Source: Sthenelais limicola
Taxonomy: Eukaryota > Annelida > Polychaeta > Phyllodocida > Sigalionidae
Direction: 5' to 3'
NCBI GenBank assembly: GCA_942159475.1
Contig: OW804095.1
Location: 67,422,773 to 67,486,772 of the forward strand
Length of the DNA: 64,000 nt
The notes below the pieces were generated by a model. That model searched no databases. It worked only from the letters and a program-made list of their open reading frames with translations, and was not told the origin of the DNA. Shown here in pieces: positions 31,744-42,312 of the stretch. Every line of letters starts with the position of its first letter. Position 1 is the stretch's first letter. A program made the position numbers and the translations under genes.

Positions 31744-33087
31744 ATGAATAGTTCATCTAGTGAAGATGAAGGGGTCGAGAGGCAAACAAAGTTCATAAAT
31801 GAACGACCAGTTACCATGGACCACAAGGATGGTAAAAACAAGGCAGGGAAAGAGAGTTCTCTACCGAATCGTGTCACCACGGAGAGCCGACATCGTGTCT
31901 CCATGACACCTGAAGAGCCGTCCTCGACAGACTCCCGGAAAGTTCCAGAGGAATTTGCTGAGATTGTCCGGCCTAATGGGACTTATCTAAAGAAGCCGGA
32001 AACCTTCAGGACTGGACGGTGTGTACCCTTGGCTAAAGAAGAGTGTGATAGTGAGACTGAGGAGGTTCTTTATTATAAAGAGAATGATTCTACTCTTACT
32101 GCCAAGTACGAGGGTTGGATTCGCGAGATTTTGGCTGAGTGCCAAGATTTGCCGTCTGATGTACATAGGGATTTGGAGAGGCTAGCTTTCTCCGGAGCAG
32201 AGGCCGGGCGCACTTGCCCTCTTCTTCGTTGTGAGGGAAAGATGTTGTTTAGCAGATGCTCCTGGCTTAGACACGTGGAGGAGTGTCATTTACCCAAAAG
32301 GTATGAATACTGTTGCGGAATCAGAGGAAAAGAAGGCCCGTGTAACAATCATCAGTTGAGAGTTGTGTCCCTGGTGCGCCACATGATGTGGAAACACAAC
32401 ATCTCACAAGTGAATTCGGCCATTCGTTGCTATAATAACGAGCAAAGATATAGAAAGCTAGTGGTGAATCCCGACTATAGGCGTTATGATGAATCTGGCG
32501 TTTCTAACAAGAAACGTATCGCTTCTGCCCCTTTGGTGTCCGGAAAAGACAAACGGATGAACATGCCTCTTAGTCTGGATAGCCTAGTGGCCGGAAAATC
32601 TGATATTAAAGAGGAATTGGCCCGGCTACATGATTCGGACATTAAATCTGTGAGCCTGCTCTCTGCATTGGAAGCCTCTTTCGTGAACACTCACACATTG
32701 TTCAGTGACTGTGTGAAATCGCTGCACTCAGACTTCTCCAGAATTGTGGTTGCTGGTGAGAAGTTTGAGAAGTGCGACAGGGAGAAAAGAGAGATTCTTG
32801 ATGATCTGACGGATAAGAATCTGCAACTGGAGCTAGCCGGACATACGCAAGAGTTGTTGGAAAACGAACTAAAGGTGGCTCGTGAGAAGCTGGACGAGCA
32901 ACAGGAGCGTATTGACAACTACGAGAAACAGGTGGCTCGCTACAAGGAGCGCTTGGATAACCGAAAATCCTCCTCCAGTACGTCGTCCTCCTCTGGTCGT
33001 AGCCAGACCAGTACATCAAAGTCCTCTAGTGCCTGTCTATCAGAGGAACAGATTGCTGCCATCCAAGCGATGATTCAGAAGAATTAA
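31744..33087 (+). CDS. ORF3: zinc-finger-like/coiled-coil protein, gypsy copy 2
   Basis: 447 aa, same as the copy 1 protein. First Cys/His unit at 158-182 (CPLLRCEG ... RHVEECH), second at about 193-222 (CCGIRGKEGPC ... RHMMWKH), coiled coil at about 290-410, Ser-rich tail. The identical frame in both copies with no stop suggests it was under selection until recently. It lies after pol with its own TATA box and before the polypurine tract. Confidence 0.8.
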   Translation: MNSSSSEDEGVERQTKFINERPVTMDHKDGKNKAGKESSLPNRVTTESRHRVSMTPEEPSSTDSRKVPEEFAEIVRPNGTYLKKPETFRTGRCVPLAKEECDSETEEVLYYKENDSTLTAKYEGWIREILAECQDLPSDVHRDLERLAFSGAEAGRTCPLLRCEGKMLFSRCSWLRHVEECHLPKRYEYCCGIRGKEGPCNNHQLRVVSLVRHMMWKHNISQVNSAIRCYNNEQRYRKLVVNPDYRRYDESGVSNKKRIASAPLVSGKDKRMNMPLSLDSLVAGKSDIKEELARLHDSDIKSVSLLSALEASFVNTHTLFSDCVKSLHSDFSRIVVAGEKFEKCDREKREILDDLTDKNLQLELAGHTQELLENELKVAREKLDEQQERIDNYEKQVARYKERLDNRKSSSSTSSSSGRSQTSTSKSSSACLSEEQIAAIQAMIQKN

Positions 33088-33380
33088 AGAAGAGAAAGAG
33101 ACTTTTTATTTGGCAACTTTTGTTGCTCGCCACTGTGCGATATTGACATATACATACCAGGTTGGACTTTCTGTTCATATCATGTTGCAACTGTTTTTGT
33201 TGAAGAAACTTACATGTTGAGATTGGTTACCTCGAAGGGTGCTGAATTTTTTTTTTATTATTGTTGAATCGTTATACAATTTGTTACATGTTCTTATGGG
33301 TTTCAGTCTCATAAAATTTCATCCTCGTTGAATATGTTCTTCCTCGTTCTAAAATTTTATTTTCCTTAGTTGGGGGGGAG
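33088..33380 (+). other. 3' untranslated part and polypurine tract, gypsy copy 2
   Basis: AT-rich 284-bp stretch ending in GGGGGGGAG (33372-33380) right before LTR3; same as in copy 1. Confidence 0.8.
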
Positions 33381-34070
33381 TGTTACGATTCTATGTATGC
33401 TGTGTTAATGTCCGGAATATGTCCGGATAATCTCCGGAACATGTCCGGATAAGAGTCCAGGAGGCAGGAGAATATCCCCGGATCCCACTAGGGCTCTTAG
33501 GAACAAGAGGAATGATTTCATCTTCTTATATTATCATTTCATGTTATATTCATTTGGGAGTTATTATCCCATTGTTTCAATGTCTATCAGTGTTTATGTG
33601 ATATGATTCTCTACTTCATGTTGAATATTATATTTATCATATCTTTATAATTATTCACATGTTCCTCATTTTATGTTGAAACACCTTCATTTACTTGTTC
33701 AAATAATTATGTCTTCCACAAGGAATTGTTGTATCATCAGGTTGGGACCACGGACCTCAACCTCACTTCTAGGATGGATTCTGAATAAAACTGAACTCAC
33801 AAAAGTACTCTCTCTTCATATTATTATATCCGGATGAGCGATTAACACTTAGAATATTATTTCCCATTGGCCCTAGACACGGACATGGATTCTTTCCTCC
33901 ATTCTCCCTGCTAGAGATATAACTGATACTTATGCGCGGAAAAGTACTTTATACGATCACGATTATATTAATAGTAAATATCCCTAGTACTTAAGCCTGG
34001 AAGAGATCCAGAGTCGAAACAACGCGGGCAGAACATCTCACTGGAAAGATCTTAGGCAAGATTCATAACA
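33381..34070 (+). repeat. LTR3 of the gypsy element (690 bp)
   Basis: Full-length LTR starting TGTTACG and ending CATAACA, with the complete TCCGGA cluster like LTR1. It is followed by the right CTGG target duplication and then the rest of the Ngaro-like recombinase gene. Confidence 0.95.
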
Positions 34071-34285
34071 CTGGGTCACGAATTGGTATCGACAGTTCTC
34101 TGCTTGGAACCCACTGCCTCAGGAGATCTGGAGCTGCTCATCTACATGCCATTGGGACACCCCTTCTGGATATCATGGCAATGGGAGATTGGTCTTCTCT
34201 GGCCGCTCTGGATTATTTGGTGACCTCGCTGCCTAGAAAGTTTGATATTGACCTAAAGTCTACTGTGGTTTTGCAGAATATTTGA
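34071..34285 (+). pseudogene. Tyrosine recombinase, C-terminal part (after gypsy insertion)
   Basis: Starts with the right CTGG duplication. The phase is the one needed to continue the N-terminal part at 14174-14928 once the insertion is discounted, so the gene was open when the gypsy element landed. It contains the catalytic box THCLRRSGAAH (His-x-x-Arg pattern), GDWSS, and a Tyr in ALDYLVTSLP that is the likely nucleophile. It ends at TGA 34283-34285. Repeat B1 begins 24 bases later. Confidence 0.88.
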
Positions 34286-34308
34286 GTTTTTTCTTTTGTT
34301 GGGGGTTT

Positions 34309-34386
34309 GGCGGACATATAATTGCCGTGGCCCCACAGCTGCATATATTGTTTTGTTATTATTTCTTTCTCCCCTTGCTAGTTTAT
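34309..34386 (+). repeat. Split direct repeat B1
   Basis: 78 bp starting GGCGGACATATAATTGCC and ending GTTTAT, repeated as B2 at 34568-34645 with a few base differences. It shares its last three bases TAT with the start of A2, which marks the likely crossover core. Confidence 0.92.
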
Positions 34387-34549
34387 GTTTGTGTAATGAA
34401 TACATAGCTGTTATAAACGACAGGGGTAACGCCACCTACTGATTATCCCCACAGGTAGTGAGGTGAGACCGGCGCACGGATCTCTACACCCACCTTCCTC
34501 ACTCCTCTACCAGCGCTCGAAGTGTACGCACTGCTGGGAAAAATTCTTT
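34384..34549 (+). repeat. Split direct repeat A2
   Basis: 166-bp copy of the left terminal repeat A1. The B1-A2 junction recreates in linear DNA the sequence expected at the joined ends of a circular intermediate. Confidence 0.92.
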
Positions 34550-34567
34550 TTAATAAAAGATCTTTAG

Positions 34568-34645
34568 GGCGGACATATAATTGCCGTGGCCCCACAGCTG
34601 CATATATGGTTTTGTTACTATTTCTTTCTCCCCTTGCTAGTTTAT
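34568..34645 (+). repeat. Split direct repeat B2 (right end of the Ngaro-like element)
   Basis: Right terminus, 78 bp, ending GTTTAT and followed by satellite sequence ATCACTAGACC. An 18-bp spacer containing AATAAA-like TAATAAAAG separates it from A2. Confidence 0.9.
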
Positions 34646-35331
34646 ATCACTAGACCACTCATCACTGTTAACAGGGGCTTACTGTGATTATGGTTTTGAA
34701 AAAAAAATTCCTCAAATTCTCATGAAAAGTTGTTAAGGTGTTCTTTACATTTATGCTATTACATTGCCAGACAGAAATTGGCAACTTTACATTAGTCCCT
34801 TCAATTTTAGGGGGGTTAAAACATTCAAAGTCATGTACTTACTATGTAAGGAGTCATAGCCAACCCATTATTTGGGCACAGGGTAGGCATTTAATAGCAA
34901 CATATATTACAAGTAAATCACATGTTAAATATATTATAAAACACCCAGGAAAAGGGAATTTTGTAGGCCTATATGAATCTCTAATACGTAGTGTCTGTAA
35001 TAGAAGCTAGATGGTGCAAGAAAAATAACAGCCATGCTGCCATCTAGGCTGACTGAAGACAACTACAAGTCAGTGCCTGCTTGCTTGATTGCCTCTAAAT
35101 GTTTAATTGTCAATCCCCCTGTTAACAGCTAGAACACCCATCTTATTAAAGGTAGTTGACTCCATTAAAGTGTAATACATAGTGCAAAAACTTCTTGAAT
35201 ATAATAGAAGAACCAAAGTGTTGGAAAAAGGAGCTGGATCTAATATTGTCCATGTGGGTCAGCATCTGTTTTGGGAGGCAATTTATGTTCACTGGCTAAT
35301 AAGACTTACAACACTAGCTATATTCAGCTGA

Positions 35332-35401
35332 GGATGAGTGGTCTAGTGGTATAGTGTTTGCTTCACAAGCCAGGGGCCCGGGTTCAATTCCCAGCAGGAA
35401 T
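35332..35401 (+). tRNA. tRNA-Val(CAC)-like degenerate tRNA, array B copy 1
   Basis: Same tRNA-like sequence as in array A, now on the + strand: A box TGGTCTAGTGG, loop TTCACAA, B box GGTTCAATTCC, acceptor stem unpaired. Confidence 0.45.
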
Positions 35402-36631
35402 TCTTGTTTTTTTCTTCAGAAGACCAATTCTCCCAATCAAAGAACTGACATGCATGTATTTATCTCTGTTGCAGGGATATTTATTATATGATTTTAATTG
35501 ACATTGTTATTCTGATGTAACTGTAGGCACTGCAATAGACAGTTTGTACATAAAAAGAGTTCATTTTCCAGCATGCACAAAAAAGTGATGACAAAGGTAG
35601 AGATTGAGGAACCCTCAAACCTATAGTACAGATGGCAGCACCAAGGGTAGTAGTATAGTGAATCATAGTTGTAGCCCTGGCTAAGGTATTGATTGATACT
35701 TTATTGCACTGTGATGGGGGGTCAGGGCAATTGTTTTCATTTTTTTTCATTGCTTGGAGTGACAAATAGTCCTAACAAGATGTTTCAGCAAAAAATAATG
35801 GCTTTTGAGAACCTTGATAAAAAACCAGAAATACAAAAGATATCCCATTTTCCTCTACAATATTAGAAAATTGACAGTGGGTCTTCATAGGCATTCCTAA
35901 CGACCACCCACATACCAAATCTGGGGCTGTTTTGAGAACCTTTTTATAATTTCAGGAAACTGAAGGCTTACAACAGGCTTACTGTGATTATGGTTTTGAA
36001 AAAAAAATTCCTCAAATTCTCATGAAAAGTTGTTAAGGTGTTCTTTACATTTCTGCTATTACATTGCCAGACAGAAATTGGCAACTTTACATTATTCCCT
36101 TCAATTTTAGGGGGGTTAAAACATTCAAAGTCATGTAATTACTATGTAAGGAGTCATAGCCAACCCATTATTTGGGCACAGGGTAGGCATTTAATAGCAA
36201 CATATATTACAAGTAAACCACATGTTAAATATATTATAAAACACCCAGGAAAAGGGAATTTTGTAGGCCTATATGAATCTCTAATACGTAGTGTCTGTAA
36301 TAGAAGCTAGATGGTGCAAGAAAAATAACAGCCATGCTGCCATCTAGGCTGACTGAAGACAACTACAAGTCAGTGCCTGCTTGCTTGATTGCCTCTAAAT
36401 GTTTAATTGTCAATCCCCCTGTTAACAGCTAGAACACCCATCTTATTAAAGGTAGTTGACTCCATTAAAGTGTAATACATAGTGCAAAAACTTCTTGAAT
36501 ATAATAGAAGAACCAAAGTGTTGGAAAAAGGAGCTGGATCTAATATTGTCCATGTGGGTCAGCATCTGTTTTGGGAGGCAATTTATGTTCACTGGCTAAT
36601 AAGACTTACAACACTAGCTATATTCAGCTGA

Positions 36632-36701
36632 GGATGAGTGGTCTAGTGGTATAGTGTTTGCTTCACAAGCCAGGGGCCCGGGTTCAATTCCCAGCAGGAA
36701 T
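36632..36701 (+). tRNA. tRNA-Val(CAC)-like degenerate tRNA, array B copy 2
   Basis: Identical copy one 1,300-bp period on. Confidence 0.45.
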
Positions 36702-37931
36702 TCTTGTTTTTTTCTTCAGAAGACCAATTCTCCCAATCAAAGAACTGACATACATGTATTTATCTCTGTTGCAGGGATATTTATTATATGATTTTAATTG
36801 ACATTGTTATTCTGATGTAACTGTAGGCACTGCAATAGACAGTTTGTACATAAAAAGAGTTCATTTTCCAGCATGCACAAAAAAGTGATGACAAAGGTAG
36901 AGATTGAGGAACCCTCAAACCTATAGTACAGATGGCAGCACCAAGGGTAGTAGTATAGTGAATCATAGTTGTAGCCCTGGCTAAGGTATTGATTGATACT
37001 TTATTGCACTGTGATGGGGGGTCAGGGCAATTGTTTTCATTTTTTTTCATTGCTTGGAGTGACAAATAGTCCTAACAAGATGTTTCAGCAAAAAATAATG
37101 ACTTTTGAGAACCTTGATAAAAAACCAGAAATACAAAAGATATCCCATTTTCCTCTACAATATTAGAAAATTGACAGTGGGTCTTCATAGGCATTCCTAA
37201 CGACCACCCACATACCAAATCTGGGGCTGTTTTGAGAACCTTTTTATAATTTCAGGAAACTGAAGGCTTACAACAGGCTTACTGTGATTATGGTTTTGAA
37301 AAAAAAATTCCTCAAATTCTCATGAAAAGTTGTTAAGGTGTTCTTTACATTTCTGCTATTACATTGCCAGACAGAAATTGGCAACTTTACATTATTCCCT
37401 TCAATTTTAGGGGGGTTAAAACATTCAAAGTCATGTAATTACTATGTAAGGAGTCATAGCCAACCCATTATTTGGGCACAGGGTAGGCATTTAATAGCAA
37501 CATATATTACAAGTAAACCACATGTTAAATATATTATAAAACACCCAGGAAAAGGGAATTTTGTAGGCCTATATGAATCTCTAATACGTAGTGTCTGTAA
37601 TAGAAGCTAGATGGTGCAAGAAAAATAACAGCCATGCTGCCATCTAGGCTGACTGAAGACAACTACAAGTCAGTGCCTGCTTGCTTGATTGCCTCTAAAT
37701 GTTTAATTGTCAATCCCCCTGTTAACAGCTAGAACACCCATCTTATTAAAGGTAGTTGACTCCATTAAAGTGTAATACATAGTGCAAAAACTTCTTGAAT
37801 ATAATAGAAGAACCAAAGTGTTGGAAAAAGGAGCTGGATCTAATATTGTCCATGTGGGTCAGCATCTGTTTTGGGAGGCAATTTATGTTCACTGGCTAAT
37901 AAGACTTACAACACTAGCTATATTCAGCTGA

Positions 37932-38001
37932 GGATGAGTGGTCTAGTGGTATAGTGTTTGCTTCACAAGCCAGGGGCCCGGGTTCAATTCCCAGCAGGAA
38001 T
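37932..38001 (+). tRNA. tRNA-Val(CAC)-like degenerate tRNA, array B copy 3
   Basis: Identical copy two periods on. Confidence 0.45.
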
Positions 38002-38490
38002 TCTTGTTTTTTTCTTCAGAAGACCAATTCTCCCAATCAAAGAACTGACATACATGTATTTATCTCTGTTGCAGGGATATTTATTATATGATTTTAATTG
38101 ACATTGTTATTCTGATGTAACTGTAGGCACTGCAATAGACAGTTTGTACATAAAAAGAGTTCATTTTCCAGCATGCACAAAAAAGTGATGACAAAGGTAG
38201 AGATTGAGGAACCCTCAAACCTATAGTACAGATGGCAGCACCAAGGGTAGTAGTATAGTGAATCATAGTTGTAGCCCTGGCTAAGGTATTGATTGATACT
38301 TTATTGCACTGTGATGGGGGGTCAGGGCAATTGTTTTCATTTTTTTTCATTGCTTGGAGTGACAAATAGTCCTAACAAGATGTTTCAGCAAAAAATAATG
38401 ACTTTTGAGAACCTTGATAAAAAACCAGAAATACAAAAGATATCCCATTTTCCTCTACAATATTAGAAAATTGACAGTGGGTCTTCATAG

Positions 38491-39264
38491 CCAAAATGAA
38501 AACAATTGCCCTGACCCCCCATCACAGTGCAATAAAGTGTCAATCAATACCTTAGCCAGGGCTACAACTATGATTCACTATACTACTACCCTTGGTGCTG
38601 CCATCTGTACTATAGGTTTGAGGGTTCCTCAATCTCTACCTTTGTCATCACTTTTTTGTGCATGCTGGAAAATGAACTCTTTTTATGTACAAACTGTCTA
38701 TTGCAGTGCCTACAGTTACATCAGAATAACAATGTCAATTAAAATCATATAATAAATATCCCGGCAACAGAGGTAAATACATGTATGTCAGTTCTTTGAT
38801 TGGGAGAATTGGTCTTCTGAAGAAAAAAACAAGAATTCCTGCTGGGAATTGAACCCGGGCCCCTGGCTTGTGAAGCAAACACTATACCACTAGACCACTC
38901 ATCCTCAGCTGAATATAGCTAGTGTTGTAAGCCTTATTAGCCAGTGAACATAAATTGCCTCCCAAAACAGATGCTGACCCACATGGACAATATTAGATCC
39001 AGCTCCTTTTTCCAACACTTTGGTTCTTCTATTATATTCAAGAAGTTTTTGCACTATGTATTACACTTTAATGGAGTCAACTACCTTTAATAACATGGGT
39101 GTTCTAGCTGTTAACAGGGGGATTGACAATTAAACATTTAGAGGCAATCAAGCAAGCAGGCACTGACTTGTAGTTGTCTTCAGTCAGCCTAGATGGCAGC
39201 ATGGCTGTTATTTTTCTTGCACCATCTAGCTTCTATTACAGACACTACGTATTAGAGATTCATA
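38491..39264 (+). repeat. Satellite segment C, back in + orientation
   Basis: A 772-bp piece of the monomer in the orientation of array A. It forms the second arm of a large inverted repeat with array B; the spacer is about 145 bp. It ends abruptly at ATTCATAT, where the sequence jumps to the start of a monomer. Confidence 0.93.
38835..38904 (-). tRNA. tRNA-Val(CAC)-like degenerate tRNA, segment C
   Basis: Minus-strand copy, same boxes and CAC loop. Confidence 0.45.
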
Positions 39265-39445
39265 TTCCTTTTTCCAACACTTTGGTTCTTCTATTATATT
39301 CAAGAAGTTTTTGCACTATGTATTACACTTTAATGGAGTCAACTACCTTATTAAGATAATAATATTGGTGTTTTAGGTGGGAACAGGGGGATTGCGAATT
39401 ACTGATTTATAGAGGCAATCAGAGCCCACTGACTTGATTTGAATA
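39265..39445 (+). repeat. Diverged partial satellite copy at the array edge
   Basis: The first 90 bases match the monomer start closely. After ACTACCTTATTAAG the match decays (AACAGGGGGATTG and AGAGGCAATCA are still recognisable) and fades near 39445. Older, unhomogenised copies at the border are usual for satellites. Confidence 0.8.
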
Positions 39446-39892
39446 CAGCTCAGTGATATGAAGCATATCACTGAAAATGTTATCATTAAATAAATGTTAC
39501 ATTCTAGAACATAAATAATTGCCTTACCCAATAAAATATACATAAAATGAGCCATTTTGAAGAAATTTCAGTATGTTATCAGTCGCTTAGCAACCATACA
39601 TAGCCTAGCAACCATATAATTCACCGAAATAGTTAGAAAAATTAGAGAACTATTCTATAGACTACTTTGTGTGCATATACCACATCAAATTATTTGAATT
39701 CAGTATTTCGAGGGAACGGCCAAAATTTCACTGAAAAAATGTTACCATGGTAACAGAACCCAAGAAAACAATTTTTCAGAATGGGTCAATATCCAAAATT
39801 AATCAGCATACCAAAATCTATCACTGTACCAAATCTCAAGCTTTAATACCCATTTGAACAATTCTTGCATTTTTTTGCACCAATCTACCTGA
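39446..39892. other. AT-rich stretch without recognised features
   Basis: No long frame. A short doublet AGCAACCATA occurs near 39590 and 39610. Nothing else is supported. Confidence 0.5.
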
Positions 39893-40540
39893 CTACAATT
39901 GTATGTAGCTTGTATAGGAGTTATAATTCTCTAAGAAGTTGCCTGCAGACACCATTGCTGTTGGACCAGCAAATACCTCTGGAGGTGATGCAAACATTTT
40001 CAAGATTTCCGGTTGTACCTGCCTTTCTGTGTCTTTAGGGCCTAAATTTTTCGACAATTCCTTCACTAAATCACTCATTGTCGACTTGAACAACTCCTGT
40101 TGTCCTTGAATTGCAGATTGATGCTCAATTGAAAGATTCTTCATAGCATCGGCCAGTCCTCTATAGTAGGCAGTGTCTACATCCTCCATCATCAGCTTCT
40201 CCTCTTCAGACACTTGCTTCAGCCTTATCTCTTCCTTCAGTTTTTCTTGCTTCAATTGCTCAACTATCAGGTCATGTTTCTGCTTTTCTGCCAGCAGATC
40301 CTGCTCTGCTTTCTCCTTATCTTTCGTCAGTTGCTGCTCTTGTTCTGCTGTTAACACCATGTTCCTTGGTACAGTAGGCTTTCTATCCCTACCAAGTGAT
40401 TCAGGCTTGTATAGCCCCGGTCGTGGGGAATGTGAATGTAGGTGATGTAGGTTTGGAGGGTTTTTCGAAAATAAATCAGAATATTTCGAAAATCCTTTTG
40501 CAGATTTAGAGTTTCTATTTAGATGAGATCGATGTTCCAT
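39893..40540 (-). pseudogene. Truncated Gag-like ORF of an LTR retrotransposon
   Basis: 215 codons from ATG at 40540 reading leftwards. After a basic N-terminus the centre (about 65-120) is a strong Glu/Lys/Gln-rich coiled coil. The end contains PPEVFAG ... AGNFLENYNSYTSY, which resembles the start of a Retrotrans_gag capsid domain, and then stops. No capsid remainder, protease or RT follows to the left, so it is a 5' fragment. Immediately upstream (to the right) are a possible primer-binding site and an LTR-like sequence, which supports the retroelement reading. A host coiled-coil gene is the alternative. Confidence 0.5.
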
Positions 40541-40571
40541 ACAAAGATCTTAAAGGGTTTCTCCACCAATA

Positions 40572-41083
40572 TGTTATGTAGACCTAAAGAGCTATTGTAT
40601 ATGAATATATAGAGAACAAGGAAGGAACGACCCTCACACGATGGTAGTGTTTGTATGAGTGTTTAATAGAAACAAAGCTTGGGCGCTCCTGGTAGGATAC
40701 GTATTGATTAATGTATGAGAAGGGTGAATAATCGTGGGTGATCGCATATATACGCACAACGTTAGGAGTGCGTATATAGCAGCGATGCACCCTCGATTTA
40801 TGAGCCCTTCTCATAAATTATTTAATTTATCCCACAACTGTATCACAGCTTGCTACCAATCATAAAAGTATCAATACCCGGTTATGTGGTTCCTCATCTG
40901 TAGGGTGGTGTTGGGTATCAAGGGGTGGGTCGGGGTAGTTGTGGTTTCATGTTATTGGTGACAAACCCACCTCTTGAGAGGAGGGCAGAGAGGCCTGGGC
41001 TCGCGCTAGGATTATTTTCCCTTTAGCCACTGTGGTGAGATTCCCAAGACTGACTTTCTTTTCTCCACAAAGAAACCATCACA
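40572..41083 (-). repeat. Candidate 5' LTR of the Gag-like fragment
   Basis: On the minus strand this 512-bp stretch begins TGTGATG and ends CATAACA, imperfect inverted ends (6 of 7). After three bases comes TGGTGGAGAAACCC (40568-40555), placed as a primer-binding site, and the gag-like ATG follows. A TATATA box is near 40746. No second LTR is visible, so the limits are tentative. Confidence 0.45.
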
Positions 41084-42270
41084 CTAACGAACGTTTTTTT
41101 GTGCAAATGAGACTATCAGTAAAACTCTTATGAATGAATGTATGTATACACGGTATTTCAATTTCATAAATAATATTTTAATGGAATATTGAGAGACAGC
41201 CGAGGATATAGTGTACTTTGGGTTCGACCATATACAGCAAGTAATATCATATTCAGACCAAGCTGGCAAATTTGAAGATATTTTTGTAGGAACTTTAGCT
41301 AACTTTATAAAATTTCTGATCACTTCTTTGGCTATTTCTGATCATTACCCAGGTATGGGATCTCAGTATTTGTGATCAGCGGCCGTTGGTTACCTAGGGA
41401 AAGTGATTTAAAACCAGTTTTATTTTCATTTAGAGGTTATATTATAAACTTTGCACAATATTTAAAACATAGTTTGAAATTGTAGATATGATAGTGCCCT
41501 TTGGTTATGATGTTTGGTTCACTTATCTGTTTTCTCCCTTGCCTAAAAGCAGTTCATTCAAATTACTGCAAACAATAAAGCTGTATTATGGCAATCAAAC
41601 TGGGAAAATTATGTTATGTCCAGATAATATTTAACCCCCCAAAAACTAGCCATAATACTGCATTGAAAAAGTATTGTAGCCGGCTAAAAATCCAAAATAC
41701 TAGTAGCCGCCTGACCCAAAAGTTAATGACATCCCTGGACAGAGAGGGTGTGTCTGTGTGTTGTTATTGGGGTGGGAAGAATATGACAAATGCATAGATA
41801 CATTATAGAGATTCAGTCTCACTCCGACTCTTAAATTGATATAACCACCAGTTTCTTTGATTAGAACGAAAAACTAAGAACCAATAATATGGTGTATGCA
41901 TGGACTTGTAATGAGATAAGTCTGTCACGTATGCAACTCTACCTGGTTCGGTATTTGAGTACAGTTGGTCTTAGTGAAGTTTGTGTACTTTGAGAGAACA
42001 TATTTCGGGGGAAACCCATTTACTTGGTGACATGTGGTTCCTATCCGCTCCCCCCACCCCACCACACACACACACCCAATCCTCTGTCCATCCCCTGCTT
42101 TCCTCCTGCGGTACTCATTTTATTGCACCCTCATCAGATTGCACCTCCCCCATTAGGCGCTCCTAGTAATAAAGGTTAGCTTTCTCCAAGATACCAATGA
42201 GAGTGGAAGAAGACATCTACCCAACTCAATAGTCAACTCAAATTTCTCCAGCAAAGGGCTTAGAGTTGAT
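41084..42270. other. Intergenic stretch without a supported gene
   Basis: Only short frames and a small CA run near 42062-42075 are seen. Confidence 0.5.
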
Positions 42271-42277
42271 TATTGGA

Positions 42278-42312
42278 GCTCAGAGTTGATTATTCATTCA
42301 ATAATCAACTCT
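42278..42312. repeat. Foldback at the LINE 5' junction
   Basis: AGAGTTGATTATT and its complement AATAATCAACTCT are separated by only five bases; another direct copy of TAGAGTTGATTATTG lies just upstream near 42251. It abuts the truncated start of the LINE. Confidence 0.7.

Larger units (their letters stand above)
14929..34070 (+). mobile_element. Tandem Ty3/gypsy retrotransposon (three LTRs, two internal regions)
   Basis: Layout: LTR1 14929-15618, internal region 1 15619-24161, LTR2 24162-24840, internal region 2 24841-33380, LTR3 33381-34070. The two internal regions match almost base for base; I saw a 4-bp insertion, a 1-bp deletion and one base change. Each encodes Gag, Pol (protease-RT-RNase H-integrase, the Ty3/gypsy order) and ORF3. 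There is one CTGG duplication outside the whole block, so the double structure arose after integration by LTR-LTR recombination, or before it as a tandem DNA. There is no chromodomain and no envelope gene. Confidence 0.95.
10893..34645 (+). mobile_element. Ngaro/PAT-like tyrosine-recombinase retrotransposon, split by a gypsy element
   Basis: About 4.6 kb of element sequence lies in two pieces, 10893-14928 and 34075-34645, separated by a nested gypsy insertion. Order: A1 repeat, gag, RT-RNase H, tyrosine recombinase, B1, A2, B2. The split direct repeats A1/A2 (166 bp) and B1/B2 (78 bp), with B1 and A2 sharing TAT at their junction, are the signature of Ngaro and PAT-type elements; DIRS proper has inverted repeats. 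No integrase, LTR or target duplication is seen, as expected for insertion by a tyrosine recombinase. The insertion point is a TAT inside the D-arm part of a satellite tRNA-like sequence. No methyltransferase-like domain was noticed, which slightly favours Ngaro. Confidence 0.88.
34646..38490 (-). repeat. Satellite array B, inverted 1,300-bp monomers
   Basis: After about 30 bp of rearranged satellite (34646-34678) the same monomer runs in the opposite orientation for nearly three units, with the 1,300-bp period kept (equivalent points at 34738, 36038 and 37338). These copies share base variants with the last monomer of array A rather than with the first ones. The array ends where orientation flips again after GGGTCTTCATAG. 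Confidence 0.95.
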
